64,000 nucleotides of DNA, from positions 62,001-126,000 of the forward strand of contig JAJCYH010000020.1 of assembly GCA_029262995.1 (NCBI GenBank). Direction: 5' to 3'. Below are positions 17,094 to 25,530 of the stretch, one piece after another (positions within the stretch are counted from its first letter, which is position 1; each line of letters starts with the position of its first letter). A program made the position numbers and the translations under genes. Source of the DNA: Saprospiraceae bacterium. GTDB taxonomy: Bacteria > Bacteroidota > Bacteroidia > Chitinophagales > Saprospiraceae. The notes under the pieces were generated by a model. That model ran no database searches. It was not told the DNA's origin and saw nothing but the letters and a program-made list of their open reading frames with translations.

Positions 17094-18719
17094 ATGGCTA
17101 GAAGATTAACTATGTTTTCGAAACTGCTAATAGTATTTATGATATTAGCGGCAATTGGATTTGGTGGAAAGTGGATACTTGATAATACAAGTTTTGGACA
17201 GACATTGAAGCAGAAAGCTGAGCAAGAAAAAGCTCAATCTGCATCTGATGATGCAGCTTCTTCATCTAATGATTCTAAATCTGGAGGGCTATTCAATCGT
17301 AACAAAGACTCTAATGCAGATGACAATACTTTGAGAGTTCAATTGGTTACATGGCCCGGCTATGCACCTGGGCTTTATTTTAATGAAGGTTCGAATGCTA
17401 ATACCAAGAGTAGATTTTTTAAGGAGTATGGATTCAAAGTGGAATTCACCAGAGAAGATAATTTGTTGAATGCTTTGGATGGCTGGGCATCAGATGAATA
17501 TGATGTATTAGTGCAAACCGCTGATGCTTTTTCGTTGTATACTGCTCCTGAAGAGCTAGCATCTCTTAAACCTCGTGCTTTCATGCAAGTTGATTGGTCA
17601 AGAGGTGGAGATGCTATTATTGCCAAAAGAGGCATAAATACACTTAACGATTTAAAAGGGAAGAGGGTAGCATTAGCTGTTCCGGCTCCAGCTCAGACGA
17701 TGTTAATTACAGCTCTAGAGTCTGCTGGATTAAGCATAGATGACGTTAAAATTATAAAGACAGCAGATAATTTAGATGCAGCCGAATTATTTAAATCAGA
17801 TGACGTGGATGCTGCTGTGGTTTGGAGTCCTTATGATGTTGAAGCAACCAATCAAGTTCCTGGTTCAAAAATATTGATGACAACAGTAGAGCAATCTCAT
17901 ATTATCGGTGATATTATGTTTGCTAAGGAAGATGTAATAAATGAAAAGAAAGCTATGTTCAATGGCTTTTATGAGGGATGGATGAGAGCTGTCGCTGAGA
18001 TAAAAGATGCTGGAAATTCAGAAAAGGCTGCTAAGTACTTAGGGGAGTTCTTGCAATTTGGTCCTGAAGATACAAAGGCAATGATGGGAAGAGTTTACTA
18101 TGCCAGCCATGGTGACAACATGAACTTTTTTGAATTAAATCCTAAATTCCGAGGAATGACAGGAGGAGATTTATACAATAAAATGAATCGCAAGTTTTTC
18201 GAAATGAAAGACAATCCCAATATGGGTCCGACGTGGAGGAATGTGATTAATACCTCTGCAATATTAAACGCTAATGCGAAATTAACAGGGCAAGCTTATG
18301 CTGCTGAAGGAGTAAAAGAATTTGCTCCGCCTACGGCAGCTGACAGAAATGCACCTGCACTATCCGTTAAACCAATCAGTATTAATTTTGCTACTGGGCA
18401 GTTTGCTTTGACAGAGAATGCAAAAACTCTTATTGATTTGCAACTCTCAGAAATTGCTAAATCATTTGCAAACGTTAGAGTAAGGGTGGAAGGTAATACA
18501 GACAATGTTGGTTCACGTGATATGAATATGAAGCTTTCTGAAAAACGAGCAAGATCTGTTGCTGAGTATTTGCAAAAAACATATTCGATGGATGCCAATA
18601 GGTTTGTCATTATTGGAAATGGACCTGATAAACCTGTTGCTGGATGCGAGAGTAATGCAAGTGCTGAATGTAAAGCAAAAAACCGAAGAACTGAATTTCA
18701 ATTATTGTCAGCATCTTAA
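17094..18719 (+). CDS. Solute-binding protein fused to OmpA peptidoglycan-binding domain
   Basis: The 541-residue protein has four parts. An N-terminal membrane anchor (7-28) has no clear cleavage site. A Ser/Ala/Asp-rich linker follows (40-80). A NitT/TauT/NMT1-type periplasmic binding domain covers about 81-390 (TLRVQLVTWPGYAPG, LKGKRVALAVPAPAQ, DVDAAVVWSPYDVE). An OmpA C-terminal domain covers about 425-541 (ISINFATGQFALTENAK, VEGNTDNVGSRDMNMKLSEK, NRRTEF), with the Asp and Arg that grip diaminopimelate in known OmpA domains. The result is an inner-membrane-tethered binding protein fixed to peptidoglycan, as MotB is. Substrate is unknown; family members bind sulfonates, nitrate or pyrimidine precursors. 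It is in an operon with a matching permease and ATPase. Confidence 0.88.
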   Translation: MARRLTMFSKLLIVFMILAAIGFGGKWILDNTSFGQTLKQKAEQEKAQSASDDAASSSNDSKSGGLFNRNKDSNADDNTLRVQLVTWPGYAPGLYFNEGSNANTKSRFFKEYGFKVEFTREDNLLNALDGWASDEYDVLVQTADAFSLYTAPEELASLKPRAFMQVDWSRGGDAIIAKRGINTLNDLKGKRVALAVPAPAQTMLITALESAGLSIDDVKIIKTADNLDAAELFKSDDVDAAVVWSPYDVEATNQVPGSKILMTTVEQSHIIGDIMFAKEDVINEKKAMFNGFYEGWMRAVAEIKDAGNSEKAAKYLGEFLQFGPEDTKAMMGRVYYASHGDNMNFFELNPKFRGMTGGDLYNKMNRKFFEMKDNPNMGPTWRNVINTSAILNANAKLTGQAYAAEGVKEFAPPTAADRNAPALSVKPISINFATGQFALTENAKTLIDLQLSEIAKSFANVRVRVEGNTDNVGSRDMNMKLSEKRARSVAEYLQKTYSMDANRFVIIGNGPDKPVAGCESNASAECKAKNRRTEFQLLSAS

Positions 18720-18731
18720 TTTTACATAATC

Positions 18732-19805
18732 ATGTCATGGTTATTCAAATTAAGAGGTGAAATTCCTAGCAAATGGAAAATTCCGCTTGAGACCTTAGGC
18801 GTATTGCTCCTTTTCTTAGTTTGGGTTCTAATAACAGCAGGTGAACAATCTCTGGTTCCTAGTAAGATTCTGCCTAAGCCATCTAAAGTACTTTCAGCCT
18901 ATGGAAATCTTTTCTCAGAAAATGATTTGATTAGAAATAGTTTTCGTTCAATCGGATTAAATCTTGCAGGATATATCAAGGCAATAATTTGGACCATTCC
19001 GATTGGATTTATAATTGGGTTATTCCCGTTGTTCAAAGGAATGTTTCAACGGTCACTAGATGCCGTAAGGTTTGTACCAATAGCAGCAGCTATAGGTGTT
19101 TTTATTGCATGGTTTGGGATTTCCAGCTCCATGAAAGTTAATTTCCTTGCTTTTGGAATTTTTATTTTTCTATCTCCTATTGTTGTTCAGCGGATCATTG
19201 AAGTAAAAGATGTATATCTAAAAACGGTTTACACAATTGGTGCAACAAACTGGCAAACAATTTGGTCGGTATATATTCCATCTGTTTTTTCAAAACTTAT
19301 TGATGATATACGTATTTTAACAGCAATCTCTTGGACATATATTGTAGTAATTGAAACAATCAATTCAGAAGAAGGTGGACTAGGTGCATTAACATGGACA
19401 GCAAGAAGGCTAAGTAGACCAGACAATGTTTTCGCATTGTTGCTTTTGATCATTTTAATTGGCATCATTCAGGATCGAATATTTGTCAGATTGGACAGAG
19501 AACTATTGCCACATAAATATCAGATAAAAAATCAAGAAGCAGGAGGAAGGATGAAGAAGGCAAGTCTTATTGATACTTTATTTGACTTTGCATTTTCAGC
19601 TTTTATTTGGATTCTATTGACCGTTTATATTCTATTGGCAATAAATGAGTATTCGGGAATATTAAGTGACATAAAACTTATACACTATCTATTTGGTAAT
19701 ACCAGTTGGGCTTTTCATTTTATTATGATCGGCATTATTTTTTATAAATTCCAAAGGTTATACAGAAAGTTTGTAAGTTATAAAATGCAGAGGACCAATG
19801 CGTAA
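18732..19805 (+). CDS. NitT/TauT-type ABC permease with extra C-terminal helices
   Basis: The 357-residue protein holds a BPD_transp_1 permease domain (about 25-270) with six predicted helices. The coupling-loop region is VYLKTVYTIGATNWQTIWSV, and the family C-terminal segment is SEEGGLGALTWTARRL followed by LLLIILIGIIQDRIFVRLDR. Usual permeases of this type end near residue 260. Here about 85 more residues add two helices (about 285-305 and 325-345). The downstream ATPase gene overlaps its stop by 8 bases, which points to coupled translation. It probably forms a homodimeric channel for the OmpA-fused binding protein. Confidence 0.9.
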   Translation: MSWLFKLRGEIPSKWKIPLETLGVLLLFLVWVLITAGEQSLVPSKILPKPSKVLSAYGNLFSENDLIRNSFRSIGLNLAGYIKAIIWTIPIGFIIGLFPLFKGMFQRSLDAVRFVPIAAAIGVFIAWFGISSSMKVNFLAFGIFIFLSPIVVQRIIEVKDVYLKTVYTIGATNWQTIWSVYIPSVFSKLIDDIRILTAISWTYIVVIETINSEEGGLGALTWTARRLSRPDNVFALLLLIILIGIIQDRIFVRLDRELLPHKYQIKNQEAGGRMKKASLIDTLFDFAFSAFIWILLTVYILLAINEYSGILSDIKLIHYLFGNTSWAFHFIMIGIIFYKFQRLYRKFVSYKMQRTNA

Positions 19806-20607
19806 AGTTTTTCCAGACAAGCCATATCAGGATAACATCATTGAACTGCGAAATATTTCACAAAGTTATGATGGAGGCCAGAATTGGATCATAAAAGATT
19901 TAGACTTCTTAATTGAAGATAAGCCAGAGCAAGGACAATTCGTTGTTATTCTGGGAATGTCAGGAAGTGGAAAGTCAACATTGTTAAGATATATTGCTGG
20001 CTTACAAACACCAACTATCGGAGAAGTATTAATTAACGGAAAGTTAGTGGATCATACACAAAGAACTAGTATGGTGTTCCAACAGTATTCTTCATTGCCA
20101 TGGTATTCAGTTCTTGATAATGTGGCATTAGCTCTTCGTTATAAGGGCGTTTCTAGGAAGGAAAGAGAAGAAAAGGCTATGGAAATGATCAAATTGGTTG
20201 GTTTGGATGGACATCAGAATAAATTTGCACAATACCCAAGCTTATCCGGTGGTCAATTGCAAAGGGTTGCCATAGCAAGAAGTTTGCTCGCAAACCCTAA
20301 GATACTCTTAATGGATGAGCCTTTTGGTGCCTTGGATATTAAAACTAGATTGAATATGCAGGATTTATTGACTGGTATATGGCATAAATTTCAATCGACC
20401 ATCATTTTTGTTACGCATGATATTTCGGAGGCCGTTTTTTTGGCAGATGATATCTATATTATGAAATCACCACCTTCTTCGTTTGTGGAACACATTCATA
20501 TTAATTTACCACTTGACCGAAATCGCTTGATTAAAAGGGATCCACAATACATATCTCTTGTACATGAAGTTGAAGATAAAATGGTTAAAGTATCGGATCT
20601 GAAATAG
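19798..20607 (+). CDS. ABC ATPase, NitT/TauT family
   Basis: The 269-residue cytosolic ATPase powers the permease encoded just upstream. Walker A is GMSGSGKST (53-61), the Q-loop is VFQQ, the signature is LSGGQ (149-153), Walker B is LLMDEP (170-175), and the switch His is His207 in VTHDISEA. This order and length match SsuB/TauB proteins. Its ATG overlaps the permease stop. MeaB follows after 4 bases. Confidence 0.93.
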   Translation: MRKVFPDKPYQDNIIELRNISQSYDGGQNWIIKDLDFLIEDKPEQGQFVVILGMSGSGKSTLLRYIAGLQTPTIGEVLINGKLVDHTQRTSMVFQQYSSLPWYSVLDNVALALRYKGVSRKEREEKAMEMIKLVGLDGHQNKFAQYPSLSGGQLQRVAIARSLLANPKILLMDEPFGALDIKTRLNMQDLLTGIWHKFQSTIIFVTHDISEAVFLADDIYIMKSPPSSFVEHIHINLPLDRNRLIKRDPQYISLVHEVEDKMVKVSDLK

Positions 20608-20611
20608 ACTT

Positions 20612-21643
20612 ATGAGCCAAGGACCTAAAAATATAAATCCAAACTTTATTAGAAAACAGGGTATTAAATATTCTTGGGAAGAATGTGTTGAAGGTATTAG
20701 AGAGGGGCAAACCAATATATTGGCTACGCTTATATCTAAAGCTGAAAGTAATCTTCAAGAAGATCAGGATTTTATTCAGAAATTAATTGCAGAAACTAAT
20801 GTAAATAGGCCTACTCGGAAACTATCAATTTCTGGTCCACCTGGAGTAGGTAAAAGCAGTTTTATCGATGTGTTTGGTAGTTATCTAATCAAACGAGGGT
20901 TTAAAATTGCTGTTTTACCTGTTGACCCTAGCAGCTATATCAGTAAGGGTAGTATACTAGGTGATAAAACAAGAATGGAAACTCTGGCAAATTCTGAAAT
21001 GGCGTTTATAAAGCCAATGTCATCTTCTCTTTCATTGGGCGGCTTAGCTCCCGCAAGTGCGATAGCAATTATGATATGTGAGAGAGCTAATTTTGATTAT
21101 ATAATAATGGAAACAGTAGGAGTAGGGCAGTCCGAGGTTGAAGCTAGAGATTTAGTCGATTTATTTATGGTTTTACTACAGCCAGGAGGTGGAGATGATT
21201 TGCAGGGCATAAAAAGAGGAATTATGGAATTGGCTGATATTTTTGTTGTCACAAAAACGGATGGCAGTTTGTTAGAAAACGCAAATCGAACTACAAAAGA
21301 AATCAATCAGGCAACGGCGTTGATGCTTGCTAATTCTTATGGTTGGAAAGCAGGAGTTTATAATCACTCTGCTGTATTAAGTGAGGGAAACGAAACGTTA
21401 TTTGAAGCTATAGAGAATTATTATTCCTTTATGTCTTTAAATGGTAGATTGGAAAGTCTACATAAGGAGCAAAATTTAAAATTATTTGAAAAACGGAGTA
21501 GCCAATTGTTGATTGATCATATGTTGAAAAAGAAATTTATTTCTGCACAATTAATGGAGCTCAATGCTAAAATTAATACCAATGAAGCATCTGCTCTGGA
21601 AGCATTGCAAAATCTGAAGAATATATTGGATGGCCTATCTTAA
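20612..21643 (+). CDS. meaB: MeaB/ArgK-type GTPase, methylmalonyl-CoA mutase chaperone
   Basis: MeaB is a SIMIBI-class GTPase that loads and protects the adenosylcobalamin cofactor of methylmalonyl-CoA mutase. The 343-residue protein has Walker A GPPGVGKSS (75-83), the segment VLPVDPSSYISKGSILGDKT and the Walker B-like ETVGVGQSEVE. TKTD is the G4 specificity motif. The mutase genes are not in the window. The position, 4 bases after the ABC ATPase and overlapping the M23 gene by 14 bases, places it in the envelope operon; whether that is functional or only transcriptional is unclear. Confidence 0.93.
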   Translation: MSQGPKNINPNFIRKQGIKYSWEECVEGIREGQTNILATLISKAESNLQEDQDFIQKLIAETNVNRPTRKLSISGPPGVGKSSFIDVFGSYLIKRGFKIAVLPVDPSSYISKGSILGDKTRMETLANSEMAFIKPMSSSLSLGGLAPASAIAIMICERANFDYIIMETVGVGQSEVEARDLVDLFMVLLQPGGGDDLQGIKRGIMELADIFVVTKTDGSLLENANRTTKEINQATALMLANSYGWKAGVYNHSAVLSEGNETLFEAIENYYSFMSLNGRLESLHKEQNLKLFEKRSSQLLIDHMLKKKFISAQLMELNAKINTNEASALEALQNLKNILDGLS

Positions 21644-23315
21644 ATATTTACTTTTAGTATTTTTCTTTATTTTACTAGGCAATCCTTGTTCCGCTTCGGA
21701 TTCTCTGATATTTGTGTCTCCTGTAGATTATATTCCTAAATTATCTGGGAATTTTATGGAATTAAGGAATAATCATTTCCATACCGGAATTGATATTAAG
21801 TCTTCTAACGGTTTGGTAGGTGATAAAATTAAATCCGTTTATGATGGCCATGTATCTCGCGTTAAAGTGCAATCTGGAAGTTATGGGCAGGTTATTTATA
21901 TTGATCACCCAAATGGATATACTACGGTTTATGCACATTTAGATTCTTTCTTTCCGGCGCTTGAGAAATACGTATCTAGTGTTCAGTATGAAACTGAATC
22001 ATTTGAAGTAGACCTCTATTTGCCTGATAGTCTTTTTGTCATCAACAGGGGACAAGAAATAGGTCGTATGGGAACAACAGGTCATTCGTTTGGACCGCAC
22101 TTACATTTTGAAATTAGGGAAACAGAAACTGAAGTGCCATTGAATCCTGAAGCTTTTGGATTTGGGCCCGTTGATATAGTACCACCAGTTGTTGAAACCC
22201 TTATTGTTTATAGGCATGATGAATTTGGGAATGAAATCTCTTCTCGTAAACTTTTTCTTAACCCTTTGTCTAATTCAGGAGCCAAGACTGTTGATGTTGT
22301 AAAATATGATTCTGAAGGAATTGCTTTTGGTCTTTCAATGTTTGATCAAACGACCGGCTCATATAATCGAAACGGGATAAATGCATATAAGCTTTTTCTA
22401 GATGATTCGTTGAAAATAAATTGGAAAGCAGACAGATATAGTTTTGATGAGGATAGAAAGATTAATGGTTTTTTAGATTATCAATTACTTAAAACTGAGG
22501 GGATAAAGGTATATAAATTGTTTACGCCGCAATGTAATGCTTTACAATCCTTTGATTTAATTGATAATGGTATTCTATATCTCAACGACAAGTTAAATCA
22601 TAGTATTAAAATTGAAGTTTCAGATTATGCTGGGAACAGTTCTACTGTGGAGTTTATAGTCCAGAAGCAAGATTCGGAACCTATCAATACTTACAAATAC
22701 AGTTGTGATACAAGTTATAGTTTTAGGGTTAACATGTTTGAAATATTATTTGAAAGAAATACTTTTTTCAATGGGTTTGATAAGCTTGAGATTGTAAAGT
22801 CGGAAGATCTAGTGATGAAGCAGAGATGTCATAGAATCGATATTTTTTCTACAAAAACGGCAGTATGCAAATACTATAAAATATCTTGTCCGGCTCCTTC
22901 TAGTGATCTTGATAAATGGACTTTTGTTTCCAAGGACAATAAAGGCAGATGGATCAGTTTCGGCAGTGATACCACGAACGGTAAAATCTATACTTATCTA
23001 GATCAATTGGGGACATTCTATGTTTATAAAGACACTGTAGCACCTTCAATACAATTGATTAATTTGAATGAATCCAAATCCAAACCATGGAAATTTAAAA
23101 TTTCAGACAATTTAATTCCAGATGGTAAGTCCTCTAATTTGAGTTATGTCGCCAAAGCGAATGGGATATGGCTAAGATTTAAATATGATAAGAAGAATGA
23201 CCTTATAACTTTTGATGATTTTGAAAGGTTACCTGCGGGGAAAATTGAATTTATTCTTGAAGTTACGGACCAACAAGGTAACAAGTGTGCATTTCGTAAA
23301 GAATTGAAAACCTAA
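21630..23315 (+). CDS. Exported M23 (LytM) peptidase with long C-terminal extension
   Basis: The 561-residue protein begins with a hydrophobic signal (4-22, ending near CSAS). A LytM/M23 domain follows (about 30-175) with zinc ligands His51 and Asp55 (HTGID) and the HLHFE motif (His157, His159), plus YAHLD. The catalytic set is complete, so peptidoglycan cross-bridge hydrolysis is expected. The remaining ~385 residues are beta-rich and probably form Ig-like modules (DYAGNSSTVEFIVQ, EVTDQQGNKCAF); I do not recognise a named family. The start overlaps the meaB end by 14 bases. With the OmpA-fused binding protein it is the second peptidoglycan-directed protein of this operon. Confidence 0.9.
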   Translation: MAYLKYLLLVFFFILLGNPCSASDSLIFVSPVDYIPKLSGNFMELRNNHFHTGIDIKSSNGLVGDKIKSVYDGHVSRVKVQSGSYGQVIYIDHPNGYTTVYAHLDSFFPALEKYVSSVQYETESFEVDLYLPDSLFVINRGQEIGRMGTTGHSFGPHLHFEIRETETEVPLNPEAFGFGPVDIVPPVVETLIVYRHDEFGNEISSRKLFLNPLSNSGAKTVDVVKYDSEGIAFGLSMFDQTTGSYNRNGINAYKLFLDDSLKINWKADRYSFDEDRKINGFLDYQLLKTEGIKVYKLFTPQCNALQSFDLIDNGILYLNDKLNHSIKIEVSDYAGNSSTVEFIVQKQDSEPINTYKYSCDTSYSFRVNMFEILFERNTFFNGFDKLEIVKSEDLVMKQRCHRIDIFSTKTAVCKYYKISCPAPSSDLDKWTFVSKDNKGRWISFGSDTTNGKIYTYLDQLGTFYVYKDTVAPSIQLINLNESKSKPWKFKISDNLIPDGKSSNLSYVAKANGIWLRFKYDKKNDLITFDDFERLPAGKIEFILEVTDQQGNKCAFRKELKT

Positions 23316-23392
23316 TGTGACTTTTGTTTAATGTTTTAGACTTATTACTTGAACATTGTATCTCGAAATGAGTTTAATTTAAAACGATTGTT

Positions 23393-23875
23393 ATGAAATT
23401 AGAAGTTGGTCAAAAGGTTCCTGCATTCAGCTGTGAAGATGAGAATGAAATGATTGTCAGCGATCAATCTTTGTTGGGTAGCAAATACATTTTGTTTTTT
23501 TATCCAAAAGATGATTCCCCGGGATGTACCAAAGAAGCTTGTAGTGTAAGGGATAATTTCAAGGAACTAGATAAGAAGGGGTACAAGATTTTTGGAATAA
23601 GCCCTGATAAAGCTAAAAAACATAAAAAGTTTATTGACAAGTATGAATTCCAGTTTCCTCTATTAGCAGATGTTGATAAAGAAATGATACACAGCTTTGG
23701 TTTGTGGGGGCCTAAAAAATTTATGGGTAGAGAGATCGTAGGTGTTTATCGAACAACGATCTTAGTGAATGAGGAAGGTCGTATTCAGCATATAATAAAT
23801 AAAGTAGTAACCAAATCTCATGGACAACAGCTCATAGAAGTAATAGAACAGCTTGAGACAGTTGCAAGCAAATAG
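23393..23875 (+). CDS. bcp: Peroxiredoxin, Bcp/PrxQ type
   Basis: Bcp reduces hydrogen peroxide and organic hydroperoxides with electrons from thioredoxin. The 160-residue protein carries the active-site segment FYPKDDSPGCTKEAC: peroxidatic Cys45 and, five residues on, resolving Cys50, the PrxQ arrangement. Length is typical. It is cytosolic. It sits 77 bases after the M23 gene, probably with its own promoter, and converges with the Trp-repeat gene 3 bases beyond its stop. Confidence 0.95.
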   Translation: MKLEVGQKVPAFSCEDENEMIVSDQSLLGSKYILFFYPKDDSPGCTKEACSVRDNFKELDKKGYKIFGISPDKAKKHKKFIDKYEFQFPLLADVDKEMIHSFGLWGPKKFMGREIVGVYRTTILVNEEGRIQHIINKVVTKSHGQQLIEVIEQLETVASK

Positions 23876-23878
23876 GTA

Positions 23879-24490
23879 TTATTGTTTTGGAATTGTCAGA
23901 TAAACTGTAGTAAACAAAGCCGCAATTTTTACAACACTGGCTAAGTTTTCAGCTTTATCTTCGATGTCCCAATCTCTAATATCTCCAGAGTAAGTGGTCC
24001 ACATATCAAAATAAGTAGATTCATCAATTTCAAGGTACCAAGCACTTAGGTCATTAAACCTTGTGGTTTGCCATCTATAAGATTTGTTATTATAGCTGAT
24101 AACCCATTCATTGAGGTCGTTTCGCCATTTTTGCCTTATTGTAACAATACTATTACCATTTTGCAATTCCCATTGTACAGGAGAGTGTTGCCATCTTTGT
24201 TTTAAGGAGTAGAAGTTGTTATTATGGTCTACAAGCCATTCTGTCCAATCGTTTCTTAATGGCCATTTTATCCGCAGCTCTGAAGTCCATTCATTGTCTT
24301 CAAGATCATAACCATATATTTTCCACTCTACAGCGGAGTCATCATAGACACTGTTGATAGATGTAAAAATTTCTTGCGTATAAGTATTGAAATATAGGCC
24401 TAAAGAAAGAGTAAGGCTTAAAATTAATTTAATCAGGCTTGAATTGTTAAAAAGGGAGATCACTAAAGTCTTCTGCGGACATTTCATCAT
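23879..24490 (-). CDS. Exported tryptophan-repeat protein of unknown function
   Basis: The 203-residue frame has a hydrophobic export segment (about 19-36). The mature part contains 13 Trp. A Trp recurs at 85, 107, 129, 151 and 174, a spacing of 22-23 residues, with a second Trp 6-10 residues before each. The repeat unit looks like a two-strand beta hairpin (RxKWxxDxxEWxxxxxNxxY). It may form a solenoid or propeller-like sheet. I do not recognise a family. The start overlaps the DUF3127 gene by 44 bases; a GTG ten codons in is an alternative. It is probably transcribed with the minus-strand genes upstream. Confidence 0.6.
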   Translation of the reverse strand: MMKCPQKTLVISLFNNSSLIKLILSLTLSLGLYFNTYTQEIFTSINSVYDDSAVEWKIYGYDLEDNEWTSELRIKWPLRNDWTEWLVDHNNNFYSLKQRWQHSPVQWELQNGNSIVTIRQKWRNDLNEWVISYNNKSYRWQTTRFNDLSAWYLEIDESTYFDMWTTYSGDIRDWDIEDKAENLASVVKIAALFTTVYLTIPKQ

Positions 24491-24845
24491 TAGTTCCTAT
24501 GGATTCAAAACTTTCATCCAATGGGCTGAATGCTTTACCTCCTTCTCCTTCGGGGGAAGAAGAACCATTCGATTCATCAACTGTTGCCGATTCAATTCTC
24601 CAAGCATTTAGGTTCGTAAAAAACTTTTCGTTCCATTCACGACCTCTTAAGTCGAAATGGACTTTAATTTTTTGCCCGGTTTCAAATTTCTCTATGATAT
24701 CACATTTATCTTGAGTAAGCTGAAACTTTATCATTTGAGGATATTCTCCCTCTGACTTTATTACAAATTCTCTTGCCTGAAAGGAGGCTGTTTTACTCTC
24801 AGTATCAAATACTTTGTAGAGTATTCCTTCTGTTTCAAATGCCAT
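24447..24845 (-). CDS. DUF3127 OB-fold-like protein with SSB-type acidic tail
   Basis: The 132-residue protein has a DUF3127 domain (1-90; ETEGILYKVFDTESKTASFQ, then KIKVHFDLRGREWNEKFF) that is predicted to adopt an OB-like fold. A Ser/Gly-rich disordered linker follows, then the C-terminus EDFSDLPF. This closely resembles the acidic tip (DDIPF) by which single-stranded-DNA-binding protein recruits partners. The domain is largely confined to Bacteroidota and its function is not established. Single-stranded nucleic-acid binding is inferred from fold and tail. It overlaps the next gene downstream. Confidence 0.82.
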   Translation of the reverse strand: MAFETEGILYKVFDTESKTASFQAREFVIKSEGEYPQMIKFQLTQDKCDIIEKFETGQKIKVHFDLRGREWNEKFFTNLNAWRIESATVDESNGSSSPEGEGGKAFSPLDESFESIGTNDEMSAEDFSDLPF

Positions 24846-24850
24846 TTAAT

Positions 24851-25411
24851 CTATTGTACTTGACTTCTATTAATTATGGAATTAAACTTTTTAGCCAGTT
24901 CAAGCATTTCATAAACCATTTTTAGGTTTGATTGAGCTTCATTGTATTTCGGATTGAAATAATATTTACCAGCTGAAATTTTGTCTTTCAAAGCTTTTAA
25001 TTGTAAAGCACTTTCGTTTAATATCAGGACATTGGTGTCAGACAAACTTAATTCTTGAAGTGCTTCTACTTGTTTTTTCTTATTGTAGTAGTAATTAGGA
25101 GGTGTATCCAAGTCATCTCCCGATCTTTTGGTCGGAGGATGAATTTCAGTGTCGATTTTACCAGTCATAATATTACAATTGGAGGATAATCTATTAACCG
25201 ATTTGATAATTGCAGTTCTATTGGCTGCAACTTGACTTCCATCTTCATTATTCACAGCTGTTTGCATCAATTCGAGAGATGCTTTCAAATTACTTATTTC
25301 ATCATTCAGCCAAGTAATTTCAGCGTCTGTGATAAATACTGTTTGTGCTTTTTGGCTGTAAGCAGAGCTTACTATTGCCAGTGCAAAAAAGAAACTTAAT
25401 ACTTTACTCAT
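24851..25411 (-). CDS. Small exported protein, helical, unknown
   Basis: The start is placed at ATG 25411, giving 186 residues with a clean signal peptide (MSKVLSFFFALAIVSSAYSQ). A frame 34 codons longer lacks sense as an export signal. The mature protein is mainly helical (ITWLNDEISNLKASLELMQ; LKMVYEMLELAKKFNSI) and probably periplasmic. No family is recognised. It lies 5 bases upstream of the DUF3127 gene on the same strand. Confidence 0.65.
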   Translation of the reverse strand: MSKVLSFFFALAIVSSAYSQKAQTVFITDAEITWLNDEISNLKASLELMQTAVNNEDGSQVAANRTAIIKSVNRLSSNCNIMTGKIDTEIHPPTKRSGDDLDTPPNYYYNKKKQVEALQELSLSDTNVLILNESALQLKALKDKISAGKYYFNPKYNEAQSNLKMVYEMLELAKKFNSIINRSQVQ

Positions 25412-25530
25412 GAAATGATTCTTTAAATTTTGTACAATATAAGGCAATGCTGATAAAAATAATGCAATATTAAGCCTTATTACTTCCGGAATATCACTTA
25501 AAAGACACCTCAAGTTGTAAAAATGTTGCC

